From Candidatus Shapirobacteria bacterium (lineage in GTDB: Bacteria; Patescibacteriota; Microgenomatia; UBA12405; JAHJSD01), in the NCBI GenBank assembly GCA_027021145.1, contig JALUUX010000089.1, positions 1-23,551 of the forward strand: a stretch of 23,551 nucleotides of DNA, in the 5' to 3' direction. Positions 13,753 to 22,918 of the stretch are shown in pieces (the stretch's first letter is position 1; each line of letters opens with the position of its first letter). The notes under the pieces were generated by a model. The model did not search any database. It worked only from the letters and a program-made list of their open reading frames with translations, and was not told the origin of the DNA. The translations under genes and the position numbers were made by a program.

Positions 13753-16700
13753 TTATTGATTAGGAACAGCTAATCCCCCCAAAAAACCAAAGGTTTTTGA
13801 AAGATTTTCAATTACTAAACTAAGGGCACTTTTGGTAGCCTTGGGGGTAATCACCACGGTATCAAACGACTGGCCCAAATTACCCGCCTTATCTTTAGAC
13901 AAAACCCGCAGGTGATAAACCTTAGACGGAATTAAATCAGTAATAGTAACAACATGATTCATGGTCAAATTCCCATCTTCTTGAGTTTTATTATTATAAG
14001 TCGAACCTGTCCCTTCACCATACTCCACTTGAGTTGTCGCCGGTTCATCAGTATTCCAACTAACAATAATTTGGGCCCGAGCTTCCTCTCCAGCTCCAGT
14101 AATAGTTGCCTCCACGCTCAAATCTTCGATTTCTGGTGGCCGAATATCAGTGGCCGTCTCGAGTCGCTGGGGAGCAAACTGAGCCTCATTACCAGCCACA
14201 TCGCGCCCTTTAATAATAAAAACATACTCGGTCTCATCCGCTAAATTTTGAATTATCATCTCATGATTTTTGGTTAATCGGAGATCAATTTTATCTCGGG
14301 CTCGCTCAGGATTGTCAGCCGGGTAATAAGTAACGATTGAAGAAATTTCGGTATTAGACTGCCACAGCAATCTAACTGTAGCCGTAGGCAAACCCACTAC
14401 TTGCTGAAGCCTAACTTTTAAGATCTTGGGTACGGGCAAAGTCTCAAAAGTGTAATCATCGCCAACAAACTCATTGCCCTCCTCATCTTCGCCAATAATG
14501 CGAAAGTGATAGGTCGTGCCATCGGTTAAATTGTCAAGTTTAACGGTATAGGTACCCTTATTACGAGAGGTAGCAATCTCTTCGATTCCACCATAAGAAG
14601 TAGTGCGACCATATTGAATCTTGGCCTTGGTGGCATGGGCAATGGTGAAAGTAACATAGGCAGAATAGAGACCAACATCACTGACTTTAACTGAGGAGAC
14701 AAAAGGAGCTGGATTGGTAGTGAAAGTGTATTCATCCGACTCGCCGGTGTTGCCATCCTCATCGGTCCAGAGCACTTTATAATAATAAGTTGTCCCTGGA
14801 TTAAGCCCAGTGAGCTCGACTTCATGGGAAGTGACCTGTTCAGAAGAGCCGACCTCCTCGCCATAATCCCCTGAGCTGGTGCCATATTTAACAAAAGAAT
14901 TGCAAGTTCGAGAAGTGCTCCAGGTAATAATGGCTGATTTGGTTTTAACCGTGGCTGAGGGACTGGCCGTCAGATCGGGCGGCACCAACCAGCGACCGTC
15001 GGGATACTTGGAAACAGTATCAGAAACAGCCGAACAATCGTCAGTCGAAGTGCAGGCCGTGACACAATAATAATAGGTTTGCTGGACTAAATTAGCATCA
15101 ACATAAGAGGTGGTGGTCGTAGTGGCAATCAGACTGAAATCAGAAAAGTCAGTTCGACAATCAGCCCCGTCGCTAGTCGACCGATAAACTTTATACTTAG
15201 TCACTCCTGAACCAGTGGCGCTCGGCTCGTCCCAGGAAATCGCCAGGCGCCAACTCTTAGTTGCTTTAACCGAAAGATCGCCAATTTCAATGTTACGAGG
15301 AATGCCGGGCGCACTAGTATCAGCGGTGAAAGTCACTACCGAATAAAGATTATAGTCAATATTGCCTGCCTCGTCTTTAGCGACGACATAAAAATAATTG
15401 GTTCCTTTGTGAGTGGCATAGGGGCCAGCCGGTAAATAAGTCTGGGTTAAACCCACCTGATTGACATTATCAGCCGTAGGCAAATTATTGATTGAGTAAT
15501 AATAGCGCAAGCCTGTTTGAGAACCATAGTAAGAGGCCGGTGGATCCCAAGAGAAGGCAAATTCATTAATACTATTACTGGCTGGACTGACCGTTAAATT
15601 CTGGGGCGGCGAAGGGGCCGTGGAATTATAATAATAAGAGGCAGTAGCATAACTTCCGGAAAAATTACCCGCGGCATCTTTGGCCCGAACATAAAAGGTA
15701 TTGACTCCGGTCTGATAAGCACTAATTCCCTCAACTGAAGTGCTACTGGTACAAGTTTCTTGGGCATTAGTGGCCCCAGTTTTATAACAATATTGAACAA
15801 TCCCTGAAGCACTATCGGTGGCTCCTGACCAAGAAAAGTCAAAGCTATTAGTGGCCGAGTAACCCGGCGGATCAGCAGTTACTGTTTGGGGGTTAGTGGG
15901 TGCTTCATTGTCAAACTTGTAGACAAAAGCAGTCCAGGAGTTAGCGCTAACATTACCGGCTTGGTCCTTGGTTTTGATTCGCAAATAATAAGTCTCCCCC
16001 GAAGTTAGACTGGAGGCGGTGTACTCCGTTTCAGTGGTCCAAGTCCCCTCTGACTGGGGATCAGCTTCCTGATCAGTACCAAAATAAACATAATAACCCA
16101 AGACTCCAGAACCGCTGGCAGTGTCCGTTGCCCCACCGGTTGCCTCTGCCGCCGGCCAGTCAAAGAGAGGAGCTTCAAAGTTATACCAATTGCCTGAAGT
16201 CAAAGTGGCGCTCTTGGTGGCAGTATTGTAGGCCGTTAAACTAGTTGGATTAGTCGGTGCTTGAGTATCTTGATAATAATTAATGGTGTAATCATCAATC
16301 ACTCCCGAGTAAACTCCATCGCCACTAGTAAGAACAAATTTAACCTGAAGATAACGATTAGCGGGCGAATTGATTTTGTAAGTATAATTATTACCAATCG
16401 CTCTGGCCGAAGTCGCTTCCGCCCAAGAAGACCAGTTCTGGTTATCAGCTGAAGAGCGGGTATAAACTCTAAGGGTGGTATTACTGGCTGAAGTATAAGT
16501 CAAACTTAAATTGGCAAACTGATAAACCGCGGTCAGGTCGTGAACCGGAGAGATATAGGTGCCCGACTCCTCAAAAGAAGAATTATTGGTGGCCATAATA
16601 TAGGTATAAATTCCATCTTGATAGGTATTAGAACCGCTACCAGCAATAACATAAATTTTGCTGTTGCCGTCGCTGGCTGCTGCTCCACCGTAATAAATTT

Positions 16701-19700
16701 GAGCTGGAATATCAGCAATTGCCTCCCAAGAGTCTTGACTGATTGAATAACGATAACAGGAAGAAGTATTGGCTCCGCGACAAGCATAGAGATAATCACC
16801 CCCACCATCAACTAAAAACCCATCATTATAAATCGCATCAGGCACTGATGAGAGAGTGGTCCAGCTATCAGTATCAGGATCATAACGATAAAGAGGATTA
16901 GGATTGGCATTATAACCCCGAAGAGCATAAACATAACCATTTTTATAAACTAACTGGGCCCCGTAATAGAAACCCGCCGGCGCGTTGGCTAGCTGCTGCC
17001 AGCGACTGCCAGCAGCTGCCTGAGGATCATAGCGATAAAATTGACTACCACCTCCACCCCGAATCCAATAGAGATACCGACTCCCATCAAAAGCAAATGA
17101 ACTGCCGGCACTGGAATCATAGGGTGGCGGGTCGTTAGTTTCTTCGCTCCAAGTATCAGTGGCTAAATCATAAACATAGAGCTTGCGGTTATTATAGTTC
17201 GTCACTGCATAAATCTTTTGGTTAACCAAATCATAGCCCAAGGCACCACCAATATAAAAGCCGGCCGGTGCATCGGCCAGGCGCACTGTCTCGCCAGTAG
17301 CCGCATCCCAGCGAACAAAAAGGTTATCGTAATTGCCCCGAACCAGATAAAAGTAATTACCCGAACCTTTGACAATATCAGCACCATAACTAAAATTACG
17401 GTAATCAGTCCCCCGAAAGAGGCCACCAAACAAACCTCGGGTAGGAATCAGCCACGAACTCTTGCTGAGATTATATTTATAAAAGCTATAAGAGTTCCAA
17501 CCCCGCAAAATATAAAGACTGCCGCCAGCATTTCTCATCGCCCCGCCATAACCGATTCCATTAGTCGGCGCCGACTCTAACTGACTCCACTCCTGAGCGC
17601 CGAGATCAAACTTAAACAAAAAGGGAGTGTACCAGCCAGCCAAGTAATAAATGCTATTGGTGTCGCTGTCGTACTCGATCTGGGCACCGTAATAAGGTCG
17701 GGCCGGCAGGTTAGGAAGCCGAGTCCAAGAATCAGACATGATATCATAAGCCGCAAAGCCAGTGCGCCCACCACCCTGAATGGCATAAATGGTATCGCTT
17801 CCATTGTAAGCTAAATCACCACCAAGATGGACATAATTATTAGTTTGGTAGGTAGTGGCGCCAAAATCAGCTGAAGCCAATCCTTCCCAAGTATCAGTCT
17901 GAGGATCATAACGAAAGAAAGAATCGTCATTATTGCCTCGAAGGGCATAAATATAACGACTACCATCATAAACCAAAGAGGCCCCATAATAAGCTGTTTG
18001 AGGCAAGTCGGCGGCATCACCGTCAGACCAAGTATCATTAGCAATATCGTAGCGCCAAAAACTAGTGGTGTTATAGCCTCGCAAAGCATAGAGATAGCCC
18101 GAAGGTCCTTCCACAATTTCACCGCCGTAATAAACTCCCGCCGGAGTATTGGCTAACTGAGTCCAGGTATCACTCTCAAGATCATATTCATAGAAATTAG
18201 TCGTGTTGCCACCGGGCAAAAGATAAAGCTTATTGGTGGCCGCTACATAAGCCAAACTGCCGCCTCCATGAACCCGAGCTGGCGAATTAGTCAACCTCTC
18301 CTCAAGCCAAAAACCAGCCTTACTGGCTAATTTAATCTGACCGCCGCTGGTAGCAATGTTGGTAGCCGTCCCCGTAAATTCACCGTCGTTGGCCACCGTC
18401 AAACTTTGAGCCCCTACTCCTTGATAGTTATAAACAAAACCCGTGGTCGCCGCGGAAACATTACCGGCCAAATCTTTAGTTTTAAGTCGCAGGTAATAAG
18501 TGCCATTGGTTAGGGCGGTGGTCACTAGATAAGAAGTTGAAGTTTGATAAACACCATCTGTTTCTGGATCAGCATTTTGATTGGAGCCAAAATAGACATA
18601 GTAGCCGGCCACGCCTGTTTCTCCGTCACTGGCACCCGACCAAGTGAAATAGGGATGTTGATAATTATAGGTCTCTCCACTGGTTAAACTACTCCCACCC
18701 ACCTGCTGAGAAGAACCACTAAAACTGGTCGGATTGCTGGGCGGATTTTCATCGCCCAGATAATTAATTGTTAAGGAATGAACCACGGGGGTTTGACTCT
18801 GATCGCTGGTGGCATTGAGAGTTAACCGGATTTGGAGATAACGCCGCGCCGGCGAACTGATTGTTCCCCCGGAAACAGTTTGCCAGGAGGACCAGTTTTC
18901 CCGATCAGTACTGCTGCGGGTTTCGAGAGTAACGCTACTATCGCCAGGCGTATCTGCATCAAGGCTCAGGCTACTCCAAGAAGCAACATAAGTTAAATCG
19001 ATCGGCTCACTAGTCCAAGTACCACTCGCCGGATAATTATTATTGCCATTAATTTGATAAGTTTGAAGATAAGTGATGTCTCGCCCCATCATCGAATAAA
19101 GATAGTGATTGCCCCCATCAGGCACATATTCCAGAGAGCCGCCGTTATAAGGACCCAAATCATAGGCATAGTCGGTGGGCATCTCTCCCAACCAACGCCA
19201 AGAATTATTGGCAATATCATACTCCCAAACATCGGCTTTATACCAACCAGCTTGAACATAAATCTTGCCGTTGTAATAAGCGGCATCAGTCCCCCAAAAA
19301 GGAGCGTAGGGCAAATCATTAAGCTTGGTCCAGCTGTCCTGACTGATATCGTACTTCAAAATCTCGGCGGTGCGAGCACCCGAGAGATAATAAATATCGG
19401 TTCCGTCAGTGACCAATCGGGCGCCGTGACCAGCTTCAGCGTTGTCGGGCAGATCAGCCGCCCCAGAATCATCCCAAGAGTTATTACTAATCGAATAACG
19501 CCAGAAATAACGAGTGTAAGATCCCCGAGTGGCATAAATGTAATCACCACTCCCGGGATAAACCAAACTAGCACCATAGCGCACTGCCGCCGGAGCATCA
19601 GCTAAAGTTGTCCAAGTATTAGTGGCCGGATCATAGCGATAAAAACTGGAATAGCCCGAACCACGGAAAAAATAAAGATAACCACCAGCCTCAACTCCTT

Positions 19701-20898
19701 TAGTATCATCATTAAAGCTGGCCGGAGCGTTGGCCAACTGTTGCCAAGAATCAGTGCTGAGATTATAACGATAAAAGGTGCTGTAATTGCGGCCGCGAGT
19801 TAAATAAAGATAACCATTGTAATAAATCAGATCGGCCCCACTGCCCGGCGTCACCGGAAGATCGTCCGGGCCCAAAAACTGATCGTTATTAAGATCATAG
19901 CGCCAGAAATCATAGCTCCCATTGCCCCGAAAAACATAGAGATAGCCGTCGGCTGCAGAATAAACCACCCCAACATAACGAGTGGCCAACGGCGTATTGG
20001 TCAGACTCTGCCAGCTGTCGTTAGTGATGCTATAGCGATAAAAAGTATTGGTGTTGCGGTCGCGGAGGATGTAAATATAGTCGCCAACCACATCGGCATT
20101 ATGGACATCGTAAAAGGGTACCGGCGAACTGGTCATGGTAGACCAAGAATTATTACTAATATCGTAACGATAAAAAGTGTATTGATTGTTACCCCGAGGA
20201 GTGTAAAGATAGCCGTTTTTGTAAACTAAAGTGGCGCCGTGATAGATAGTGGCTGGCGGATTGGCCAGGACTGACCAAGAATCACTGCTAGGATCGTAGC
20301 GCCAGAAGTCAGTGGTATTGGCCCCGCGCAGGACATAAAGATAAGTGCCATCAGTGGCCAGAGAGCCTCCGGCATAAATTAGATCTGGGGCACTAGCCAA
20401 TTGCTCCCAAGAATTATTAATAATGGAATAACGATAAAACTCTTTTTGATAACCGCCAAAAATGGCATAGATATAATTGCCCAAAACGGCTAAATCAGCT
20501 CCATAACCAGTACCCACAGGCGATTCGGCTAACTGCTCCCAGCGCTTTTCCTTGGGTCGATAACGAAGAAAAAGACGATCACTGCCGTAATTGGATCGAA
20601 CGAGGACATAGATATAATTACCATCGCTGGCAATGGCCGTACCCGCACTGAGAGCCATTGGTGGCCGGGGGCCCGCATGAGCCACCCACTCCCCAGCGGG
20701 CTTGAGCCTCAAATCTCCCTCCTTGCTCTCGGCCTCGGTCTGATCAAAATAGCCCTGCTGCCAATCGGCTCGAGCAGTTAAGGTTTGACTCCTGGCCCGA
20801 ATCAATCTTGCTCCTCCCAATAAAAAAAGCCATTCCCAGGGGAAAATCAGCCGAAGAAGAATTAACCAAACCAGTCCTTGACCAAATCGCCTCCTCAT
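13753..20898 (-). CDS. Giant secreted Kelch-propeller/fibronectin-type protein (2381 aa)
   Basis: The N-terminus is a basic, strongly hydrophobic signal or anchor segment (about 1-36). Domains in order: Kelch-like repeats at about 75-640, roughly 12 with the pattern (F/Y)xRYD-xxxx-SW-xxLAxxP; a WSSW-containing beta domain at about 640-715; an Ig/FN3-like module at about 720-830 (PPSNPTSFSG); a second Kelch set at about 865-1445, again about 12 repeats; a second WSSW domain at about 1460-1545; and seven or eight FN3-like modules to the end (openings such as APTNPTSLTA, APSPPQNLTV, APGIPRNIEI, and PGTTYYYKV-type strands). There is no LPXTG or clear C-terminal membrane helix. It is probably an adhesin or surface scaffold. 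Its ATG overlaps the preceding stop (ATGA). Confidence 0.92.
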   Translation of the reverse strand: MRRRFGQGLVWLILLRLIFPWEWLFLLGGARLIRARSQTLTARADWQQGYFDQTEAESKEGDLRLKPAGEWVAHAGPRPPMALSAGTAIASDGNYIYVLVRSNYGSDRLFLRYRPKEKRWEQLAESPVGTGYGADLAVLGNYIYAIFGGYQKEFYRYSIINNSWEQLASAPDLIYAGGSLATDGTYLYVLRGANTTDFWRYDPSSDSWSVLANPPATIYHGATLVYKNGYLYTPRGNNQYTFYRYDISNNSWSTMTSSPVPFYDVHNADVVGDYIYILRDRNTNTFYRYSITNDSWQSLTNTPLATRYVGVVYSAADGYLYVFRGNGSYDFWRYDLNNDQFLGPDDLPVTPGSGADLIYYNGYLYLTRGRNYSTFYRYNLSTDSWQQLANAPASFNDDTKGVEAGGYLYFFRGSGYSSFYRYDPATNTWTTLADAPAAVRYGASLVYPGSGDYIYATRGSYTRYFWRYSISNNSWDDSGAADLPDNAEAGHGARLVTDGTDIYYLSGARTAEILKYDISQDSWTKLNDLPYAPFWGTDAAYYNGKIYVQAGWYKADVWEYDIANNSWRWLGEMPTDYAYDLGPYNGGSLEYVPDGGNHYLYSMMGRDITYLQTYQINGNNNYPASGTWTSEPIDLTYVASWSSLSLDADTPGDSSVTLETRSSTDRENWSSWQTVSGGTISSPARRYLQIRLTLNATSDQSQTPVVHSLTINYLGDENPPSNPTSFSGSSQQVGGSSLTSGETYNYQHPYFTWSGASDGETGVAGYYVYFGSNQNADPETDGVYQTSTSYLVTTALTNGTYYLRLKTKDLAGNVSAATTGFVYNYQGVGAQSLTVANDGEFTGTATNIATSGGQIKLASKAGFWLEERLTNSPARVHGGGSLAYVAATNKLYLLPGGNTTNFYEYDLESDTWTQLANTPAGVYYGGEIVEGPSGYLYALRGYNTTSFWRYDIANDTWSDGDAADLPQTAYYGASLVYDGSRYIYALRGNNDDSFFRYDPQTDTWEGLASADFGATTYQTNNYVHLGGDLAYNGSDTIYAIQGGGRTGFAAYDIMSDSWTRLPNLPARPYYGAQIEYDSDTNSIYYLAGWYTPFLFKFDLGAQEWSQLESAPTNGIGYGGAMRNAGGSLYILRGWNSYSFYKYNLSKSSWLIPTRGLFGGLFRGTDYRNFSYGADIVKGSGNYFYLVRGNYDNLFVRWDAATGETVRLADAPAGFYIGGALGYDLVNQKIYAVTNYNNRKLYVYDLATDTWSEETNDPPPYDSSAGSSFAFDGSRYLYWIRGGGGSQFYRYDPQAAAGSRWQQLANAPAGFYYGAQLVYKNGYVYALRGYNANPNPLYRYDPDTDSWTTLSSVPDAIYNDGFLVDGGGDYLYACRGANTSSCYRYSISQDSWEAIADIPAQIYYGGAAASDGNSKIYVIAGSGSNTYQDGIYTYIMATNNSSFEESGTYISPVHDLTAVYQFANLSLTYTSASNTTLRVYTRSSADNQNWSSWAEATSARAIGNNYTYKINSPANRYLQVKFVLTSGDGVYSGVIDDYTINYYQDTQAPTNPTSLTAYNTATKSATLTSGNWYNFEAPLFDWPAAEATGGATDTASGSGVLGYYVYFGTDQEADPQSEGTWTTETEYTASSLTSGETYYLRIKTKDQAGNVSANSWTAFVYKFDNEAPTNPQTVTADPPGYSATNSFDFSWSGATDSASGIVQYCYKTGATNAQETCTSSTSVEGISAYQTGVNTFYVRAKDAAGNFSGSYATASYYYNSTAPSPPQNLTVSPASNSINEFAFSWDPPASYYGSQTGLRYYYSINNLPTADNVNQVGLTQTYLPAGPYATHKGTNYFYVVAKDEAGNIDYNLYSVVTFTADTSAPGIPRNIEIGDLSVKATKSWRLAISWDEPSATGSGVTKYKVYRSTSDGADCRTDFSDFSLIATTTTTSYVDANLVQQTYYYCVTACTSTDDCSAVSDTVSKYPDGRWLVPPDLTASPSATVKTKSAIITWSTSRTCNSFVKYGTSSGDYGEEVGSSEQVTSHEVELTGLNPGTTYYYKVLWTDEDGNTGESDEYTFTTNPAPFVSSVKVSDVGLYSAYVTFTIAHATKAKIQYGRTTSYGGIEEIATSRNKGTYTVKLDNLTDGTTYHFRIIGEDEEGNEFVGDDYTFETLPVPKILKVRLQQVVGLPTATVRLLWQSNTEISSIVTYYPADNPERARDKIDLRLTKNHEMIIQNLADETEYVFIIKGRDVAGNEAQFAPQRLETATDIRPPEIEDLSVEATITGAGEEARAQIIVSWNTDEPATTQVEYGEGTGSTYNNKTQEDGNLTMNHVVTITDLIPSKVYHLRVLSKDKAGNLGQSFDTVVITPKATKSALSLVIENLSKTFGFLGGLAVPNQ

Positions 20899-21224
20899 TT
20901 AGACCAAAATTTTAAAATTGACTCAACTAGTTGGGCCAACTCTTGGGCCGAAATTACCTCAGGATTAACACGCCAACAAAGACCACGAGCGCCTGGCTCG
21001 CGACCAAAAGGAATGATCAGGGGTCGACCGGCCAGACGCTGACGACTAAGAGAGGAAAAAACTCCTCCCAATGATTTGCCTTGAATTCCCAATTTTTGTC
21101 CTAATTTAGTTGATGAGACCAACCCCCTTTCCTGCTGACATAAAAGCAAGAGGGCTTTTAATTGATTCAGACTCAGGCGTCTGATTTTTGCCTCAACCAA
21201 AACCTTAGTTAAAGTTGGCCCCAT
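20895..21224 (-). CDS. Small winged-helix-like protein, first gene of the six-gene operon
   Basis: A 109-aa protein. Residues 16-62 resemble a winged helix-turn-helix: a helix LNQLKALLLLCQQERG, then SSTKLGQKLGIQGKSLGG, then VFSSLSRQRLAG. A strand pair (LIIPFGREPG, CWRV) could be the wing, and a C-terminal helix closes the domain. I know no named family with certainty. Heading the operon and overlapping the giant gene by four bases (ATGA), it may regulate the operon, but that is inference. The start ATG at 21224 is 10 nt after a weak -10 box. Confidence 0.7.
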   Translation of the reverse strand: MGPTLTKVLVEAKIRRLSLNQLKALLLLCQQERGLVSSTKLGQKLGIQGKSLGGVFSSLSRQRLAGRPLIIPFGREPGARGLCWRVNPEVISAQELAQLVESILKFWSK

Positions 21225-21234
21225 CTAGTAAATT

Positions 21235-21264
21235 AGCTTAGCCGATTGGCTCCGTCTATGTCAA
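21235..21264 (-). promoter_or_regulatory. Probable promoter of the six-gene operon
   Basis: A perfect TTGACA (21264..21259), an 18-nt spacer and a weak TAAGCT (21240..21235) are followed by 10 nt and then the ATG. If it is used, the mRNA is nearly leaderless. The rest of the 21225-21436 gap is A/T-rich with TTACTTCTA-like simple repeats and no gene. Confidence 0.45.
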
Positions 21265-21400
21265 GAATAACCTGATTAACTTGGGCAACTTGATTACTAT
21301 CTACTTAGTAAATTACTTCTATTACTTCTATAACATTTAATACATCCTTGTTATTAATTACTTGATTATCATGCCTGACTTGCACTTTCTGAACCTTGGA

Positions 21401-21429
21401 TTGACAAGAACAATTAACTGAGCTAAATT
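21401..21429 (+). promoter_or_regulatory. Promoter of the D-2-hydroxyacid dehydrogenase gene, predicted leaderless
   Basis: TTGACA (21401-21406), a 17-nt spacer and TAAATT (21424-21429) are followed by 7 nt and then the ATG at 21437. Confidence 0.65.
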
Positions 21430-21436
21430 TAAATTG

Positions 21437-22453
21437 ATGGCTAAAATTGCCTTCTTTGAGGTTCAACCCTGGGAAAAAACCCTAATTGAAACCGTCGCCA
21501 AAAGGTTGAAGGCGGATATTTTCCCCCAAGAGGTCGAGGCCGCCCTTAACCAAGCCCGGAATTATGAAATCATCTCTTGCTTTATCTACTCTGATTTGAG
21601 CTCCAAAAATCTCCGCAAATTACCGCAGCTAAAGCTGATCGCCACCCGCTCAACGGGCATGGACCACATTGATCTCAATTATTGTCAGCAACATCAAATT
21701 ACCGTTGCTAATGTGCCTTCATACGGTGAAAACACTGTTGCTGAACACGCCTTTGCTTTGATCCTAGCCATTTCCCGCAGAATTACCGAGGCCGTGGCTC
21801 GGGTTCGACAAGGCGGCTTTTCGCCAGCCGGCCTCACCGGTTTTGACCTAAAAGGCAAGACTCTGGGCGTCGTGGGCGTGGGTCATATTGGCAGATATAT
21901 GGTCAAAATTGCTAACGGCTTTGGCATGAAAGTGCTAGGAGTGGCTCGCCACCCTGATCAGCAATTAGCCCGGCGCCTAAAATTCCGTTATGTTACTCTT
22001 GAAGCATGCCTTCGTCAAGCCGATATTGTCAGTCTCCATGTCCCCCTTACTAAAAGTACCTTTCATTTAATCAATCGCCAGAATATCAAGCTGATGAAAA
22101 GAGGCAGCATTTTAATTAATACCAGCCGCGGGCCAGTAGTTGAGACCGAAGCAATTCTTTGGGCCCTGGAAGAAGGCATCTTAGCAGGTACTGGGCTAGA
22201 TGTGCTAGAAGAGGAAGAAAATCTTGATCGACCGGAGAAATTGTTTGATCCTTATTTATCAACCGATGATTTAAAAGAATTGGTTGCCGCCCATCTTCTT
22301 CGGGAAAAACCCAATGTCCTCATTACTCCTCATAACGCTTTTAATACCCAAGAAGCCATTGGTCGCATCATTAAGACAACTGAGGCCAACATCCGCCAGT
22401 TTCTTCAATCATTACCGATCAGAAGGTCGAAACGCCTCCAGATTGGCCAATAA
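21437..22453 (+). CDS. D-isomer-specific 2-hydroxyacid dehydrogenase (D-lactate dehydrogenase-like)
   Basis: An NAD-dependent dehydrogenase of 338 aa that probably interconverts a 2-oxoacid such as pyruvate and its D-2-hydroxyacid, in the cytoplasm. The substrate-domain words STGMDHIDL and VPSYGENTVAEHAFAL are typical of D-lactate dehydrogenases. The nucleotide-binding GVGHIG is at 147-152. The catalytic residues are R231 (NTSRGPVV), E258 (GLDVLEEE) and H299 (ITPHNAF). Length is normal. An in-frame TTG lies one codon upstream; I choose the ATG because of the promoter position. In a fermentative CPR-like cell it would re-oxidise NADH. Its last 42 bases overlap the convergent 130-aa gene. Confidence 0.92.
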   Translation: MAKIAFFEVQPWEKTLIETVAKRLKADIFPQEVEAALNQARNYEIISCFIYSDLSSKNLRKLPQLKLIATRSTGMDHIDLNYCQQHQITVANVPSYGENTVAEHAFALILAISRRITEAVARVRQGGFSPAGLTGFDLKGKTLGVVGVGHIGRYMVKIANGFGMKVLGVARHPDQQLARRLKFRYVTLEACLRQADIVSLHVPLTKSTFHLINRQNIKLMKRGSILINTSRGPVVETEAILWALEEGILAGTGLDVLEEEENLDRPEKLFDPYLSTDDLKELVAAHLLREKPNVLITPHNAFNTQEAIGRIIKTTEANIRQFLQSLPIRRSKRLQIGQ

Positions 22454-22804
22454 CATCGAACCAACTACTATTGAAGCAGACCCAATTAAAGTGTGGTTGG
22501 GCTGCCACCCTGGCCCAACTATAGTGCGCATCGCTTCTGTCATTGCTGGCGCTGTTACTAACGCTACTATGGCCCCTAGCACTCCTAAAACCACCTCTCC
22601 TCCTGCATCCCTACCCTTTCTCAGTTTATAGGTTGCTTCTCCCGCCATCATCGCTGTCCAGGAAAGTCCTATTAAGAAAAATGCCGGCTCAAGACTTTCA
22701 ACAAAACTTCTGCCCCCTGACTCTTCAAATTTCTGAATTGATTTCTGAATTGCTTGAACAATATCTCGAGGAAGATAGCGAGCTGCTTGTTCTACTGGCA
22801 ACAT
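22412..22804 (-). CDS. Small membrane protein, function unknown, overlapping the dehydrogenase gene
   Basis: A 130-aa protein I do not recognise. An amphipathic N-terminal region (VEQAARYLPRDIVQAIQKSI) is followed by three hydrophobic stretches (FFLIGLSWTAMMAG, VVLGVLGAIVALVTAPAM and LIGSASIVVGSMLLANL). The reading frame can be extended to a TTG at 22864. However, that TTG is the -35 box of a near-perfect promoter (TTGAAA-N17-TATAAT), and the extension contains the -10 box. I therefore start at ATG 22804. It runs tail to tail with the dehydrogenase gene and overlaps its coding end by 42 bp. Confidence 0.55.
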   Translation of the reverse strand: MLPVEQAARYLPRDIVQAIQKSIQKFEESGGRSFVESLEPAFFLIGLSWTAMMAGEATYKLRKGRDAGGEVVLGVLGAIVALVTAPAMTEAMRTIVGPGWQPNHTLIGSASIVVGSMLLANLEAFRPSDR

Positions 22805-22835
22805 TGCTAAAAAACCACTAATAGTTATTGCTCTG

Positions 22836-22864
22836 ATTATAGTCAAGTCATCTTGTTTTTTCAA
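22836..22864 (-). promoter_or_regulatory. Promoter of the 130-aa membrane protein gene
   Basis: TTGAAA (22864..22859), a 17-nt spacer and TATAAT (22841..22836). The predicted start is near 22829, about 25 nt before ATG 22804. It is back to back with the HTH-gene promoter. Confidence 0.6.
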
Positions 22865-22879
22865 TAATCACACCAGCAA

Positions 22880-22908
22880 TTGATCTAAAAAGAGAAATTT
22901 GGTATGCT
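22880..22908 (+). promoter_or_regulatory. Promoter of the HTH gene, predicted leaderless
   Basis: TTGATC (22880-22885), a 17-nt spacer and TATGCT (22903-22908), followed by 10 nt and then ATG 22919. The ATG inside TATGCT (22904) is therefore unlikely to be the translation start. Confidence 0.6.
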
Positions 22909-22918
22909 TATTAAAGTA

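Noticed and set aside
13753..13860. Sortase-type or membrane anchor at the C-terminus of the giant protein
   Set aside because: The end has only a short moderately hydrophobic stretch and no LPXTG-like motif or basic tail.
19054..19605. A 183-codon open frame on the plus strand
   Set aside because: It lies wholly antisense to the Kelch repeats of the giant gene, has no ribosome binding site, and its sequence is what the opposite strand of repeated Kelch codons would give.
16560..20650. Regularly spaced similar DNA words that could suggest a repeat array or CRISPR
   Set aside because: The spacing and words follow Kelch repeats in the open reading frame; repeats diverge and keep the frame, unlike CRISPR repeats.
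20895..21224. UGA recoding as in Gracilibacteria/Absconditabacteria
   Set aside because: UGA ends this gene at a four-base overlap with the next start, and long frames contain no internal UGA, so the standard bacterial code applies.
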